Shown: positions 52,725 through 64,000, numbered from the stretch's first letter. The stretch is DNA of 64,000 bases from Aphanomyces cochlioides (GCA_019828595.1 JAHQRK010000006.1:1612001-1676000), one strand, 5' to 3'. Program-made: numbers and translations. Notes: a model not told the origin generated them from the sequence alone.

Positions 52725-55709
52725 CTACTTGAGGGCGCCAGCAAGATTGTGGACGATATCGACGACGAGGGGGAAGAGGGCGCTGACACTGTCGTTGATC
52801 AAGCCGAGGAAATACGCTTCGGCTTGTTCATCCGTCATGTCGAGACGGAAACGTTCTTGGACTTTGGCGAGCGTCGTGAGCGGATCGTTCTGGAGTTCAG
52901 GGATGCCGGCGTCAATCATCAAATGAAGGAGACTCATAATCATCGATGCACTCTTGCGCAACCTACAAAGACGTGAGCACTATCGTGGAGAGGGCGACGC
53001 TACCAATTGTACGCTTGACAGCAGTAGGTCTTGAATCGACTGTAGTTTTCACTCTTGCGGCCGCCCATGCCTTCCACCATTTCCTTCGTCAACTTGAATG
53101 GCGGCGGGAATGGCTTTGGATCCGATCCAAAGACAAAGCCAAAGTCAATGTGGAACAAATGGCCATGGCTTTTCATCATTACGTTGTCCAAGTGGCGATC
53201 GCCGATGCCCAAAATGTACGTGATGACACAGTACCCAGCGAGCGACTTGACGTACGTGTTGACAGACTCGACGGCGATGCCTTCCCATCCATTTGGATCT
53301 GGGTTGTGCGCCCGGAGGTAATCTTGCACCGTTCGATACTTGGAGATCACATCCTTGAACGCCATCGAGTTTTCAACGAATTCCATGAGCCCGGACGTAG
53401 TGGACGTCGCTAGGACGCGGTACGGCGTCAGCTTCAAATCCAAGTTGACTTTTTTCAGCAGTCGATCCATGAGGATAATCAACTGCATGATCAGCTGATC
53501 TTGACGCAAATCATCGCCGTTTTTGATGAAAATCTTGCATATTGGACCTTCTTTTTCGCGTTTGCGCATGTGAATCGAGTGCTGGTGGGTGATGTGATGC
53601 GCTGCGAGGGATTCGCGCAATGAAGATGCTTCTGTTTCCTACAATTATCCATCGCATCATGACACTATTCAGTTGGAAACAAGTACCTCGAGGATTTCGT
53701 GCTCTGGCAATGCCGTGGTGAAATCTACCACACAAGGATACATGGCGCTCTTGAACATCTTGACGGACGACGGGACAATTCCCGAGAGATGAATGGACGG
53801 ATCCAAGGGCAGTCGAATGTGGACGCCTTTGCCCCATGGCATTTGTTTAAAGAGCGTGCGCAATTTTTCTTCCTTTTGGTCGCGACGGCCGCGCTCATCT
53901 CGTGCCCGAAGATGCGACGACATGACGCGGGACAAATATTCGTTCTGCGTTGTCAACATGTTGGAAATCGCTTGGCCATCAGCTGTGAGCTTCATTTCTT
54001 CGAGCATGACATGAAGCACATAATTAAACATTTCGCCGTCGCGTCGGTCCGATAGCTCGACTTGCAAGTACCAATAAAAGTAATTGGCCATTTTGAAATT
54101 GGTACAAGCGCGCGAGACGAGGAAACGAGCGAGGGGACCAATTTGGTTGTCGAACTTGCTAAACTTTTCATACCGCATGGCTTGCACGAGCTGGAGTAAA
54201 AAGTCCAAGAGGTCATCGTTCGAGGCTTTCGCCAGTGCCGCGACGGCAAATTTACGCACGACATCGCTCTTGAATTCTTTACGCGGTCCCAGCAATTTGA
54301 GCGCATCGGCCACGTCAATATCACACCTACGGCAATGTTACAACCACGAAGACGCCGCGAAATGTACCAAGCGTGGAGAAGTTCCGTCGTGAGCGTGACT
54401 TCAGTTTCGTCGAGCCAGTCGACACTGAGCAAGAACTTGACGATAGCGCGGCGGTTTTCGATCAAAGTGTAGCGGAATTTCCACAACAAATCCTTGTCCT
54501 TGTTCGTGAGTTGGTCGCTCGACGAGCTCAAGAGCGCCTCGATATTAGCTTGTTCTTCACGGCTCGGCTTTAGGTTAGGATCAATCGAACCACGAAGGAT
54601 ATCACGGGCAAGCTTGCGGTATTTACGTTCGGCAGGATTTTCTTCATTTAGGTCGGGGTCCCACACTGGAATCAAAGAAGTCTCACCATCTACAGCTGGA
54701 TGAGATGGATTTGATCAAGAGAGAGCGTACCAAAGCGAAAGTTTGACAATTTGGACGAAGGCGTCGGCATGGGAACGTCAATTGGAGCACCGCTTCCGGG
54801 AATTGTGACCTTTGGCACGCTGCCGTCGCTGTACGGAAAGCCGAAGGCATTGCGAGCAGTGTATTGCTCCTCCTCGTATACTATCGTTTGACCAAAATAC
54901 GGCAGCTCGATCCACAAACATGGCTCCTCGCGGAGTTGCGAAAAGGATGGCAAATCTTCCTTGGAGCCTGGAAAATCACTGCTCCGTCGAATGCGCGAAA
55001 TGCGGCGATTTGTGACGCGATCCATCCATTCGCTTCTCGGCATTTCTCGTCGCTCGTACTTCTCCCGAGCTTTGTCGAGACGGTAGCACTCCATTTGTCG
55101 TCCCAAGACTTCACTGTTCGAATCTTCGTACTCGGAAGCAGTTGTCGTGTCGAGTTGAGGATCCGCAGTCACATCAGGCCAGACGCGCAGACACTGAATT
55201 CCATCTTTCATGCATCCATTCTTGGCAAAGATTGCAAAAGTTGTGCCACCAATTGGAACCTGGCCAACGCCCCACAACGTGAGTGCGATCACAGCATTGC
55301 GCGGGAGGTCTTTAAACTTTACTGGCATCGTGAGCCATTCGTTCCAGATGATCATCGATTCTTTCACTTGGCTCGGGTACTTTGTGTTGATATGCATTGG
55401 GTGCATTGGAATGCCGTCCGCAAACACCTGGGCGGTCACAAACACTTCGCTCATGGGAGAATTACGCAGTTCGGACGTCGTGCCGGCTAACTGGTACAAA
55501 CTTTGCATTGGAAACGTCGGGTCATGGACTGTCCCATTCACGAGCTTGGGCGGCGGCAGGTCAATCGACGAGAGGAAAAACATCACTTCGCAATCAATCG
55601 CGCTGCTCAAATAGTACTTATACTCATGATAGACCGCCGCAGTGTTGTCCAGCCCAATGAACCCATTCGAGCTCGCAGTCACGGCCGTGGACGATTTCGG
55701 TGCCGCCAT
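52725..55709 (-). CDS. VPS34: Class III phosphatidylinositol 3-kinase VPS34
   Basis: Five exons (54731-55709, 54368-54689, 53687-54326, 53004-53638, 52725-52962) join in phase to 937 aa. Introns are 41, 41, 48 and 41 nt. Domains in order: C2 (CEVMFFLSSIDLPPP, WLTMPVKFKDLPRNAVI, LWIELPYFGQ), helical PIK domain (DILRGSIDPNLKPS, AVAALAKASNDDLLDFLLQL, FYWYLQVE), then the kinase with CKIFIKNGDDLRQDQL, the catalytic loop GIGDRHLDN and HIDFGFVFG, and a C-terminal helix that anchors on membranes. VPS34 makes PI3P on endosomes and autophagosomes, the ligand of FYVE domains encoded by several nearby genes. Paired ATCCGGAT boxes lie 39-58 bp upstream. Divergent from the TPR-DnaJ gene. Confidence 0.95.
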
Positions 55710-55747
55710 TCTCACTGCGTTCGATTTCTCTCCACACTGCAAGGATA

Positions 55748-55767
55748 ATCCGGATAAGTATCCGGAT
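55748..55767. promoter_or_regulatory. Paired ATCCGGAT palindromes before VPS34
   Basis: Exact copies begin at 55748 and 55760, 12 bp apart, 39-58 bp before the VPS34 ATG (55709). They lie in the 251-bp divergent space shared with the TPR-DnaJ gene at 55961. Confidence 0.5.
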
Positions 55768-55960
55768 TCTCGATCCATCCCTTCAACGTGAGCAACAATG
55801 CCAGCCTCGGTGGTAAACCGATGCGACCTTGGTCATGAAGAAGGTATGGTTCTATAGCAAAGCCAGGACAGTCAAAGGCCTTCCCTGCTTTACTACTGCG
55901 ATTGCATTGTCGGTTGGCGGCGGTCGCGTTAAATTTAGAGATCTCTTGAATAAGTAATCA

Positions 55961-57762
55961 ATGCAAGAACCAGTTGCGCCATGTCAAGTCAAGTGGTCCA
56001 AGCACGAGAAGCAGTTCATTCCGCACGAAATCACAGTGAAATCCACGCATGAAGGAGTAAGACAGCATCCACGACTAACGCCAGACTATGTTGGTTCGGT
56101 CACAGTCGCAACCATGACAGAAAAACAAGTGCAGCAGGTATTCATTGAAATGACGGTCACGTTGAGATCGCTTTAGTTCTTTAGCCGCAACGTCTTTCGA
56201 GAAGAGTACATTGCAAGCGTGCCTCCAGGAGAGCTGTATCCCAATCTTTGCAGCGGAATCGATTTTACTTGCAAGGATATTGCACAGGTAGCGCTGAACC
56301 GTCGCGCTGTTGAACTCTTTCTTGAATGCTACGACGTGTTCCTCGCTATTCTAGTCCGCTCGCAGCCCGCGCTTGCATCTGGTACAATATTTCCCACTCA
56401 AAGCACTCTCATCTTACCTTGGTAGAGTTTATGCGGTGTGCCTACGTGAACATGCACTTTGGACGATTTGCTGCAGCCCGAGCTTGCTGTCAAGCCTATT
56501 TGACGCTTGATCCAGCAACTTCTGAAGGCAAAGCAGTCATCTTGCAGGCGAGACATTGTGAAAAGACGCTCGAAAAGTGCAAGACGCAAAGCCAGAAGGC
56601 CCAATTTCCACCGCGCGATGTCGTTGTCAGCCTTATCAACGAAATTGATTGTGTGTTAGCTGTCGCTCCTCTCTCAATCGAGGCTCTCCATGTCAAAGCT
56701 GGGATCTTGCTAGCAGCTGAGGCGTACGATGATCTAGTAGCGGCGTTCACATCGCTCCCACCTGCTCTGATGGACGTCCCGCTCACGTTGGCCCTCTCGA
56801 GAGCATTGGATTACTCTGGCCACACTCAGCAAGCTCTCTCAGAGTTGAAAAAGTTTCAACAGCCATCGCCTATCATTCGAGCCGAGCGACAGCGTCTCCA
56901 GGACATGCTGGGCAAACGAGTACACTCTTGAATGTCCTGAGCATGGTGACTTGATGCTGTAGGCTCATGCAATGTCGTTAGCACAGGGCGGACATTTCGC
57001 CGCGGCTGCGTATGCATTTCAAGCGTGCTTTAACCTCGACGCACACCATCGATTGTACAATGCCAGCATCTTTTACGAACGCGCTGGTACTTGGCTTGCC
57101 TTGGGACATGAACAAAAAGCTATTCAAGACGCCAACAGGTGCCTCGAGCTGCATCCTACTCATGCAATGGCCGCTGCTCGAGTGCATTCAGCCATGGCCC
57201 AAGCTGAAACTTCACGCATGGTAAAGATGGCAGACAGTCTTTGTCGCTTACTGTGGTGCAGCGAAGTCAGCTCTACAAGGAACAGCGAGCGCGTGACAAG
57301 CAGATTGGGTTGGATCCGCTTGATTGCTTGGTGGTCTCACTTTGCCGTAGGAAAAAGTCGCATGCGAGCTTTTTCTTTCGAGTTGGATCGTATTCGAATC
57401 TGGCGTCTCGCGACCAAGTGCAGTTCATCCAAGAGAAAGCTGCAGAGGAGCCAAAAAAGCCAAAGTTTGCTGTCCCAACGTTGGCCCCACTCGTGGACTT
57501 GTACAATCTCTTGGGAGTTTCCAAAGCAGCATCCACTGATGAAATCAAGAAGGCATACCGTCGATTAGCACTTCAGGTGCATCCAGGTGAGATTATAAAT
57601 ATTCTTTGGGAATGTAATCGCTTTCATGTTGTAGATAAGAGCAAAAGTCTCGACACGGACGAGCAATTTAAGCGAATTGCAATGGCATATTCGATCTTGG
57701 GGGATGCCGACGCACGAGCACAATACGACAGAGTCTACAATTCCATGTTTTATCACAATTAG
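55961..57762 (+). CDS. TPR-DnaJ co-chaperone (DNAJC7-like)
   Basis: Exons 55961-56137, 56177-56381, 56426-56919, 56963-57220, 57262-57586 and 57635-57762 join in phase to 528 aa. Introns are 39, 44, 43, 41 and 48 nt. TPR-like helices include ALNRRAVELFLECYDVFL, FGRFAAARACCQAYLTLDP, AAYAFQACFNLD, GHEQKAIQDANRCLELHP. The C-terminal J domain has DLYNLLGVSKAASTDEIKKA, AYRRLALQVHPDKSK and AYSILGDADARAQYD. The essential HPD tripeptide exists only after splicing, because the last intron splits its Asp codon. Two 42-nt GT..AG segments inside exon 5 (57314 and 57397 region) are also possible introns. It likely works with Hsp70/Hsp90. Its stop overlaps that of the C2CD3-like gene. Confidence 0.85.
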
Positions 57763-60700
57763 AGGCATTCCTCGTCACTCGAGTCGTTTTCCATCCATTG
57801 CTCAAGATTTCCACTCATAATTCTTGCGATTCGCTCTGTCTCCGAGTCAAAAAGAGGTCGTGATGCAGGTTTTGGCTCGGCGTCGATTTTGTTTGTTGAG
57901 CGAAAGACGCGAGGTAGATGCTCCAATGGTGTTTCTCGAGACCAGTGCCGACCAGAGTGCGACGCAAAGTCATTCACATGTTCCAATCTTTGGCTATAAG
58001 TATTGGGAGCGCAGACAAGGCTTGGGATTGTCAGATGACTTGTGCTCTCTCGTAAACGAGGAGAGTGTGCGAAGTCGCTCCAGTACGAACCAAATATTGG
58101 AGGAGTGGAGTCTGGGAGATTGGTAGATTGGATTTGATTCTGTGTCGAAGCGCTCTCAACAATTTCTTCAATATAATTGACTGTTGAATCACTTGGCAAT
58201 GTTGAACTTGTTGTCAGTGATGGCGAGGTTGCAGTAGATTTTGTTGCTGTTGAACTTGAAATGGTTTGTGTTTCCTTTGATACTGATTCCTGGAGGGGCT
58301 CGACACATGCTTTATCATTTTCTTTTTCTTGGCTAAGGTTTGGAGGGCTAGACGCATCATTTTTCCGAGGAGATTCCGGGGAGGGGACATCATTTGATTT
58401 AATAGTGCCGAAGTCGATTGTATCCGTTTGGCATGTGGATACACGCGACGCACTACACGAGTCAGCAACCAGTGATGGCATTTCGGATAACTGATGGGCA
58501 ATTTCTTCGTTCTTTTTGACAAGAGCAGCTATTTCAGTCTTCATATCTTCCATGGCTTCCAAAACTTGGAGAAGAAGCACCTCTTGAGCCTTTCCAAGTG
58601 AACTCGTCAAAGGCGTTGTTGGAAATGATGCATTAATTTCACTCCGTGAAGGTTGTTGCGGGGCAAATACTTCCAGCTCTCTGATATCCAGCTTCACACT
58701 GCCCTCTGATACTCGACTGAGGCTGCTGAGTGATGCAGCATCAAGTCCATAGTTTGACTCGTTGTCCAAACTGAACCTGGAAGAGACGATTTCTGGGACA
58801 TTCATGTCCACCAGCTTTGTGTGGTCGTCGAAAGCAAGATGGCCTTGTACCCCGAGGAAAGTGGATTCAACATCCAAATCCAGTAAATGCTCTGAAGAAT
58901 GATTCGACTTCAGGGTTTCCGAATTTTTTGCATCATCAATTACCATTTCATCGCACTCTGCGTGAAAATCATTAGGCTCTTTCAATGAAGTGGCCGAGTC
59001 AATATCGTAGTCCGTTCTTCCATTATTCAGTGTGCCTGAAATCATTCTTCTGCCAACTTCATCATCCGTGTTCTCATCATTTGAAAAATCGAAGGGTTCA
59101 TCAATTGGTGATCCATGAATGTTCAAAGCGTTCATATCAAGAAATTCGTCATCCCATGACTCGCTAGTCTCATTCGGTGATTCATCGACAATCATAACTT
59201 GATTTGGATTTTGACCACCAGTTGATTGGATTGGTGCAGTTCGAGTCTCATCTTCGTGCACTTCCTCATCTCGGCTGTGTGGAACCTCAAGAGAATTCTG
59301 ACATGATGTTTGATGATGATCTGACTCGTGTGATGCGATATCTGGTACGTTTGGAATTGAGTCATACTCCTTGGACTCCATGATATCGCTATATACTTGA
59401 GAGCCATGTTGAAACGGAACAACCTGCTTGAGGGAAGCGTCCATGACTTTTAAGCTCTGAACAAGATCTCGCAATTCATGCAATGATAGCGAGTCATCTT
59501 GAACTTTGTCATCATTAGAAGTTGATAAATCATGTTTCGACGTTGGTCCAATTGAAATTTTCAATTGCCCCTACGAGAAGCATGAGCATAAAATCGAGGG
59601 TTGAATTTACGTTGCTTGTATTTTGTTTGTCAAGAATGTGATACCAGCCGCATATTTCTTTGGTCCATTTTAGAATCGACATGTCAACCGTGGCTTGACC
59701 GATTGGGATAGTTGAATCGGTAATTGTGTCATGATGATAAATCGATACCTTGAATTCCTTCTCATGAAATTCAGTACGAAAATAGTTTTCATAACTCCAT
59801 TCTGGGCAAGTTGACCCAAAGCATACCGGAGTATTCTACGACAATATCATGTCAATATTCAGCTTAAATACAATAATTACATATTCCTTCCCCTCCCAAA
59901 AGAAAGTAGCGCTAACATTTGGAGGTTTACCGTCAAGCATACCCAAATTTCTTGCTTCTTCTATCCGGATCTAAGCATCAAATTAGCCAATTTTAAATCG
60001 GTTCGATTCACAAACCACTGTGCTCTGATGCACATCACCATCTTGAAGATCGGAAGATGAAGTGAGTTCATCCAGGTATTTCTCTTTGCTCGTTTGCATA
60101 TTTTCTGTCTACAAAATCAATCACCTCCAGTCGCACACGTGGCCATCTCAATAGCTTACTCGAACTATTGAATCAGCATTGCCAACATTTTGATGATCGA
60201 ATTTGTCGAGGCTTTCGTCCAAGAGAAAATCGTAATCGTGAATTGAGAACGTTTGATCACTTTGTCGATTTGGTACTCGTCGCTCATTTGATGGGGTCGA
60301 TTCTGGTAAAACGATGTCGTTTTCAATGAGTGGGTCGTGATTGTGCAGAAAGAATATGTGGACTTCCATTCGCCCAGGGTACAGTGCACCTAAAAAGATG
60401 ATCCAAAACAAACTTCACCACGCGAGTACCTTGATCTAAGGGAAATATACCATGAATTCCTCTCTTTCGGTATAGCAGTGTCGCCAGTGGAATAGAAGCT
60501 TTGCCAATCAAAATATCCATATTCATAACATAATGGTAGACTTGGATCGTCATCTCATTGGTTTGCATGGATTCGAGCAAGGCAGGATGAATCACAACGT
60601 GCTCTTCAATCTTTACACTAGTCATTGGTGATTCCAGTAAAAAATGCGGCGATGACTTGTATGATATATATTGATGGTATTCAGTGTTGTACTCGGCTGT

Positions 60701-63156
60701 TTTTGACAGTGGGTGTAGCTCATTTCCAATGACAATACTGAAAGTCAAGAAGACATTCCAGTCTGAAGTATCGGTAAATATATCCAATGAAGAAATTTCA
60801 ACACATATAGTAGCCGTTGCTGGCAGTGGTTTTGATATTTTCGCTGTTGAGTCATGCTTGGCATTCAAGATTTCCTTGGAATGGTGGACTCGGAGGGGTA
60901 GGAATTCCACATCGTGGTAGTCTTGCCGTGCCCATTTTATTGGAACAGAGAGTTCTTGCACTGCGAAATGCGGCATATTCAATACTGCACTGCCAAGAAA
61001 GCTGTCATGGGGTGACCAAATCTCCAAATTTAACAATGTGGAACTTGCTGTGTCGACCAATACATGCTCGTTCCTTGAACTCAACGCAGGACTGTAAGTA
61101 TCCCACCATAAGGATGACATTGTACCATGAAGTGAATATCTGATCTCCATGCCACCAGATATTGGACAGGGTTGAGTAATCTCGAGAGCCACACGATAGT
61201 AGTAATCGCCGGGCTTGATATCTTTTGGAAAGCCTTGTTGCAGTACCGGTTGATTCAGAATATCTATTGTTTCTTGGTCAATAATTAATTGCTCTTCAAT
61301 ATTTTCATCATGTTGGACTTGAGGCTGGGCATTCATCCAATCAGTCGAATCTAGTTGTTCTTTAAATCGACGAAAAGCACCTTGAATTTTCCTCGCTGCG
61401 TCATCATCACTGCGGAAATACTTTCTTTGGTGTCCATCTACTTTCAATTCATTTCTTTTTGAAGCATCTTGGTCAGTAGGTTTATTGCAGGAATCTCTTT
61501 CGGCTTCAATGTTGTTAATTGTATCAAGGTCAACTTGTTGAGCCTGTTCTGTGAACTTCAAATCATCTTTTCGACAATGAGGCAAAGGATTCCGACGAGC
61601 ATTGCAGCCTCGCCACCAGGCCTGGATTCGTCGAGCTTCGAATTGCTTGAGCTGAATAGTACGAATCTAAAACACAATGCATGAGCAAAGGAAATGTATT
61701 CTGCATGCCTGTGTGGCATCACCAATCCAAATTGAACAAGCCATCAACCCCATTGTAGATCCATCAAACGGATTTTTTATCACGACGTTGTCATAGAACT
61801 TGCTTGCAAACGGGTTATCTCCAGCCTGAATGTCACTTATGGCTTTGTTACTATTGAGTGCATTGTCATATGCTCACACAATTGGCGCCATACTGGAGAA
61901 GATGTGCAAAACAGGATAGACGTAGCTTGGCCAGTCCAACTAAATGACTCTCCGTGCTTAGTTTCATCCATACCTCGAGAATCTAGGGGAAACAAGATAA
62001 CAATTGTACATAGAATCTTCGATACCATTTGTTTCGTTTTCAGATATACTAATGTCGAGCCGTTGAGCTCAAACGGTTGAGAAATAGAGTAAGTAAAAGG
62101 AACTTTGCGAGTGAAGACTGATACTTTCTTCCACGGTGACAACAAACTTGTTGTCGTGAACAATGCCTTGTGTTGAATGTATACATTTGCGCTAGATTTG
62201 GCGTTGGAGACTTTCAATTTAATTGCATCTAAAGAGTCGACACAGAGAAGCATTTCAAGTGGGATACGTTTAACGGCTTCTGTCGCATAGACAGGTGGAG
62301 GAGAAGATCGAGGCATTTCTGTGATTTGTGGTGATGATTCAGTTTCCAACATTTTGCGAGGGTAAATTTGTGCCACGGAGTCTACGGTGTCAACAGGGCC
62401 AAAACTTTTTGCCGTGGCCAATATAGTTTGGATATCGTTCGAAGGCCGATTCTCTTGGACATCTAATGCCTTTTCCATGGCTCTCTTCAATGCTTCAGCC
62501 TTTTGAACAAGTTTGTCAATAACATTGTCATGTTCCACTCTTAGATTGTCAACAGGTCGTTGTACGTTAAACGTATTGAAACTTGGCAGATTTGGAGGGA
62601 AATCCATATTTTTCCACACTTTCACGTCGCCTTGTTGAGGAATCACGGGACTTGCCGCAGTAGAAAGATCACCCCAGACAAGGGATGCATGGAAGGACAA
62701 TGTTCCGTGTCTTTCAGTACTATTTGTTTTCAAAACAACAATATGCTTTCGCGTACCACCAACTGATTCCAATTCATCCAAGTTTATCGCTGCATTCGCT
62801 TGGCCGCAAACTCGATGGCTTTGTTTGTCAACAACATCAAATTGCAAATCTGCCATATCTTCCAGGTATCGTCCAAAGGCATCTCGGGGCACATGAATTG
62901 GAAAACACAATTCTTGCTTTTCACGCAACAAGTCTCCTTTACCTAAAGTCGACATGGAGCCCCACCATCGGACCCGGACAAGCCATTCCCCAATTTTGCC
63001 CATCTCCACGTGGGGTGTGCTTAATTCAACTGTCAATCTCACATATCCATATACAGGGCCATCAATATGAGGTGGTAATGATCCCAACGATATAATTGTC
63101 GCCTTCTGTCCTTGGATTTCTTCATCAGGCCAGTCGTCTTCCCCAATGGAGGACAT
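57759..63156 (-). CDS. C2CD3: C2CD3-like centriolar C2-domain protein
   Basis: Nine exons join in phase to 1679 aa: 62026-63156, 61878-61982, 61709-61825, 60430-61666, 60160-60389, 60016-60108, 59881-59970, 59611-59835 and 57759-59570. Introns are 40-52 nt. The one at 61667-61708 begins GC, not GT. The 6/7 junction could instead start 3 nt earlier. The N-terminal block (VYGYVRLTVELS, WLVRVRWWGSMSTLGKG, LCFPIHVP, FGRYLEDMADLQFDVVDK) matches the unusual N-terminal C2 domain of C2CD3. Further C2-like segments follow (LEVWMKLSTESHLVGLAKL, RIEEARNLGML, FKVSIYHHDTI), an IQ-like EARRIQAWWRG, and a Ser/Asp-rich C-terminus with a coiled coil. C2CD3 is known to be needed for distal centriole assembly, which suits a zoospore-forming organism. 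Confidence 0.75.
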
Positions 63157-63193
63157 CTTCTCGCGCCTTCAAGCAAATTGAAATTTAATCATT

Positions 63194-63211
63194 ATCCGGT
63201 TTTATCCGGAT
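63194..63211. promoter_or_regulatory. ATCCGG boxes in the C2CD3/transferase bidirectional promoter
   Basis: ATCCGGTT at 63194 and exact ATCCGGAT at 63204, 10 bp apart, lie in the 102-bp space between divergent ATGs at 63156 and 63259. The exact copy is almost equidistant (about 48 bp) from both. Confidence 0.5.
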
Positions 63212-63258
63212 ATGCGTCGGGTCTTTCGCTATGTGGGATTCCGAAATTCGACGTGGCC

Positions 63259-64000
63259 ATGTCGACAGCGAAGGCTCTGCGCATGGACGAGGAATTCGTG
63301 CCTGAATATTTACGTGGATACATGCATCATGCGCAGGAAGATTTCTGGATATCCCGCTGCTTTGATCCAGTCTTTATTGCGCATATCATGCATGTCGGCT
63401 TCCTTCCGATTGCGACGAAAGCGCGCGGCGATTGCTACCTTTTGCCCAAGTTGCACGAGAATCGCTGTGTCATGGACCCTCGCGACTTGCACATTCCAAA
63501 GCAAATCCGAAAGAAAGCGAAAGGCTATCGCCTCACGATCAATCAAGCCTTTGATCAAGTTGTGGCAGGGTGTCACGAACAACACGGCGAAGAATGGTTA
63601 TACCCTCCAGTTGTCCAAGCCTTTCGAGAGCTCATGCCTGGTATCCCCGTGAACAATGTGACTATCAAATTACACAGCATCGAGCTTTGGAAGGACACGA
63701 CGTTGGTTGCGGGCGAACTGGGATATTGCAATGGCGCCATGTTCACCAGTTTGACTGGTTTCTTCGCACCTGGCACGAATGGAGCTGGCACGATGCAGCT
63801 CTATGTCTTAGGCGCGCTCCTGCATATTTCAGGCTTTCAAATGTGGGACCTCGGCATGTCGATCGACTACAAACTCAAGCTTGGCGCGAAGGATATTCCG
63901 CGAAGAGAATTTGTCAAGGCCGTGTACGATCTGCGGATGACGCCAGTGTCTCTGGTAGACGACGAAGAGAATGCAAGAGGCTTGCTTGATCGTCATCTAA
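63259..64000 (+). CDS. Leucyl/phenylalanyl-tRNA-protein transferase homologue, 3' partial
   Basis: Open from ATG 63259 to the window edge (247 codons). It reads MSTAKALRMDEEFVPEYLRG, YMHHAQEDFWISRCFDP, GFLPIATKARGDCYLLPKLH, IRKKAKGYRLTINQAFDQVV, then GELGYCNGAMFTSLTGFFAPG, GAGTMQLYVLGALLHISGF and MWDLGMSIDYKLKLGA. These follow the order of the Aat family (N-end-rule transferase that adds Leu/Phe to proteins with N-terminal Arg/Lys), including the GELG...SLTGF core. Bacterial Aat feeds ClpS/ClpAP; what a eukaryotic version serves is unclear. Divergent from the C2CD3-like gene. No targeting peptide is obvious. Confidence 0.8.
   Translation, partial: MSTAKALRMDEEFVPEYLRGYMHHAQEDFWISRCFDPVFIAHIMHVGFLPIATKARGDCYLLPKLHENRCVMDPRDLHIPKQIRKKAKGYRLTINQAFDQVVAGCHEQHGEEWLYPPVVQAFRELMPGIPVNNVTIKLHSIELWKDTTLVAGELGYCNGAMFTSLTGFFAPGTNGAGTMQLYVLGALLHISGFQMWDLGMSIDYKLKLGAKDIPRREFVKAVYDLRMTPVSLVDDEENARGLLDRHL

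Noticed and set aside
56177..56425. Frameshift in the TPR-DnaJ gene near 56380
   Set aside because: A 44-nt intron (56382-56425, GTACAA...GGTAG) restores phase and a continuous TPR helix.

Overview
The window looks like nuclear DNA of an oomycete, probably a water mould of the Saprolegniales (Aphanomyces or Saprolegnia type). The evidence is: FYVE proteins fused to a GAF domain, an ankyrin protein with GHLxVVxWLH...EGC repeats, spliced eukaryotic genes with GT-AG introns of only about 39-55 nt, and transposons of pogo, mariner, PIF/Harbinger, hAT, MULE and Crypton types. The organism is inferred from these features, not from a database search.

Layout. Positions 1-20 kb are gene-dense: an inverted pair of unknown membrane-protein genes, ZPR1 (minus), a broken ankyrin gene, FYVE-GAF gene A, an RMI2-like gene, a large IQ/C2H2/FHA gene, FYVE-GAF gene B, a divergent L7Ae-type RNA-binding protein and SHQ1, and gene C with two FYVE domains. 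Positions about 20-41.5 kb form an AT-rich transposon graveyard. It holds two mariner fragments, a Crypton-type recombinase, a pogo element split by a Harbinger element with exact target duplications, a second mariner element split by a short terminal-inverted-repeat element, and MULE, Harbinger and hAT remnants. Positions 42-51.4 kb carry FYVE-GAF genes D, E and F, an ERMP1-like membrane protein and a divergent FYVE-like gene G. Positions 52.7-64 kb carry class III PI 3-kinase (VPS34), a TPR-DnaJ co-chaperone, a C2CD3-like centriole protein and a homologue of bacterial leucyl/phenylalanyl-tRNA-protein transferase that runs off the end.

How it fits together. Seven FYVE-type genes, potential PI3P readers, lie in the same 44-kb neighbourhood as VPS34, which makes PI3P. 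Seven FYVE domains in six genes share one intron position inside the zinc finger, so they are products of local duplication; five genes also share a bacterial-looking GAF domain and a C-terminal coiled-coil motif. The transposon island splits this family into two blocks. A short palindrome, ATCCGGAT, often paired at 10-12 bp spacing, sits 35-60 bp before the start codons of several unrelated genes and looks like a core promoter element.

Limits. Exon models were built by eye from reading frames, splice signals and domain continuity. Those for ZPR1, VPS34, SHQ1, RMI2, C2CD3 and the FYVE genes keep phase throughout. The IQ/C2H2/FHA gene is only partly resolved, and several intergenic stretches hold nothing I recognise.
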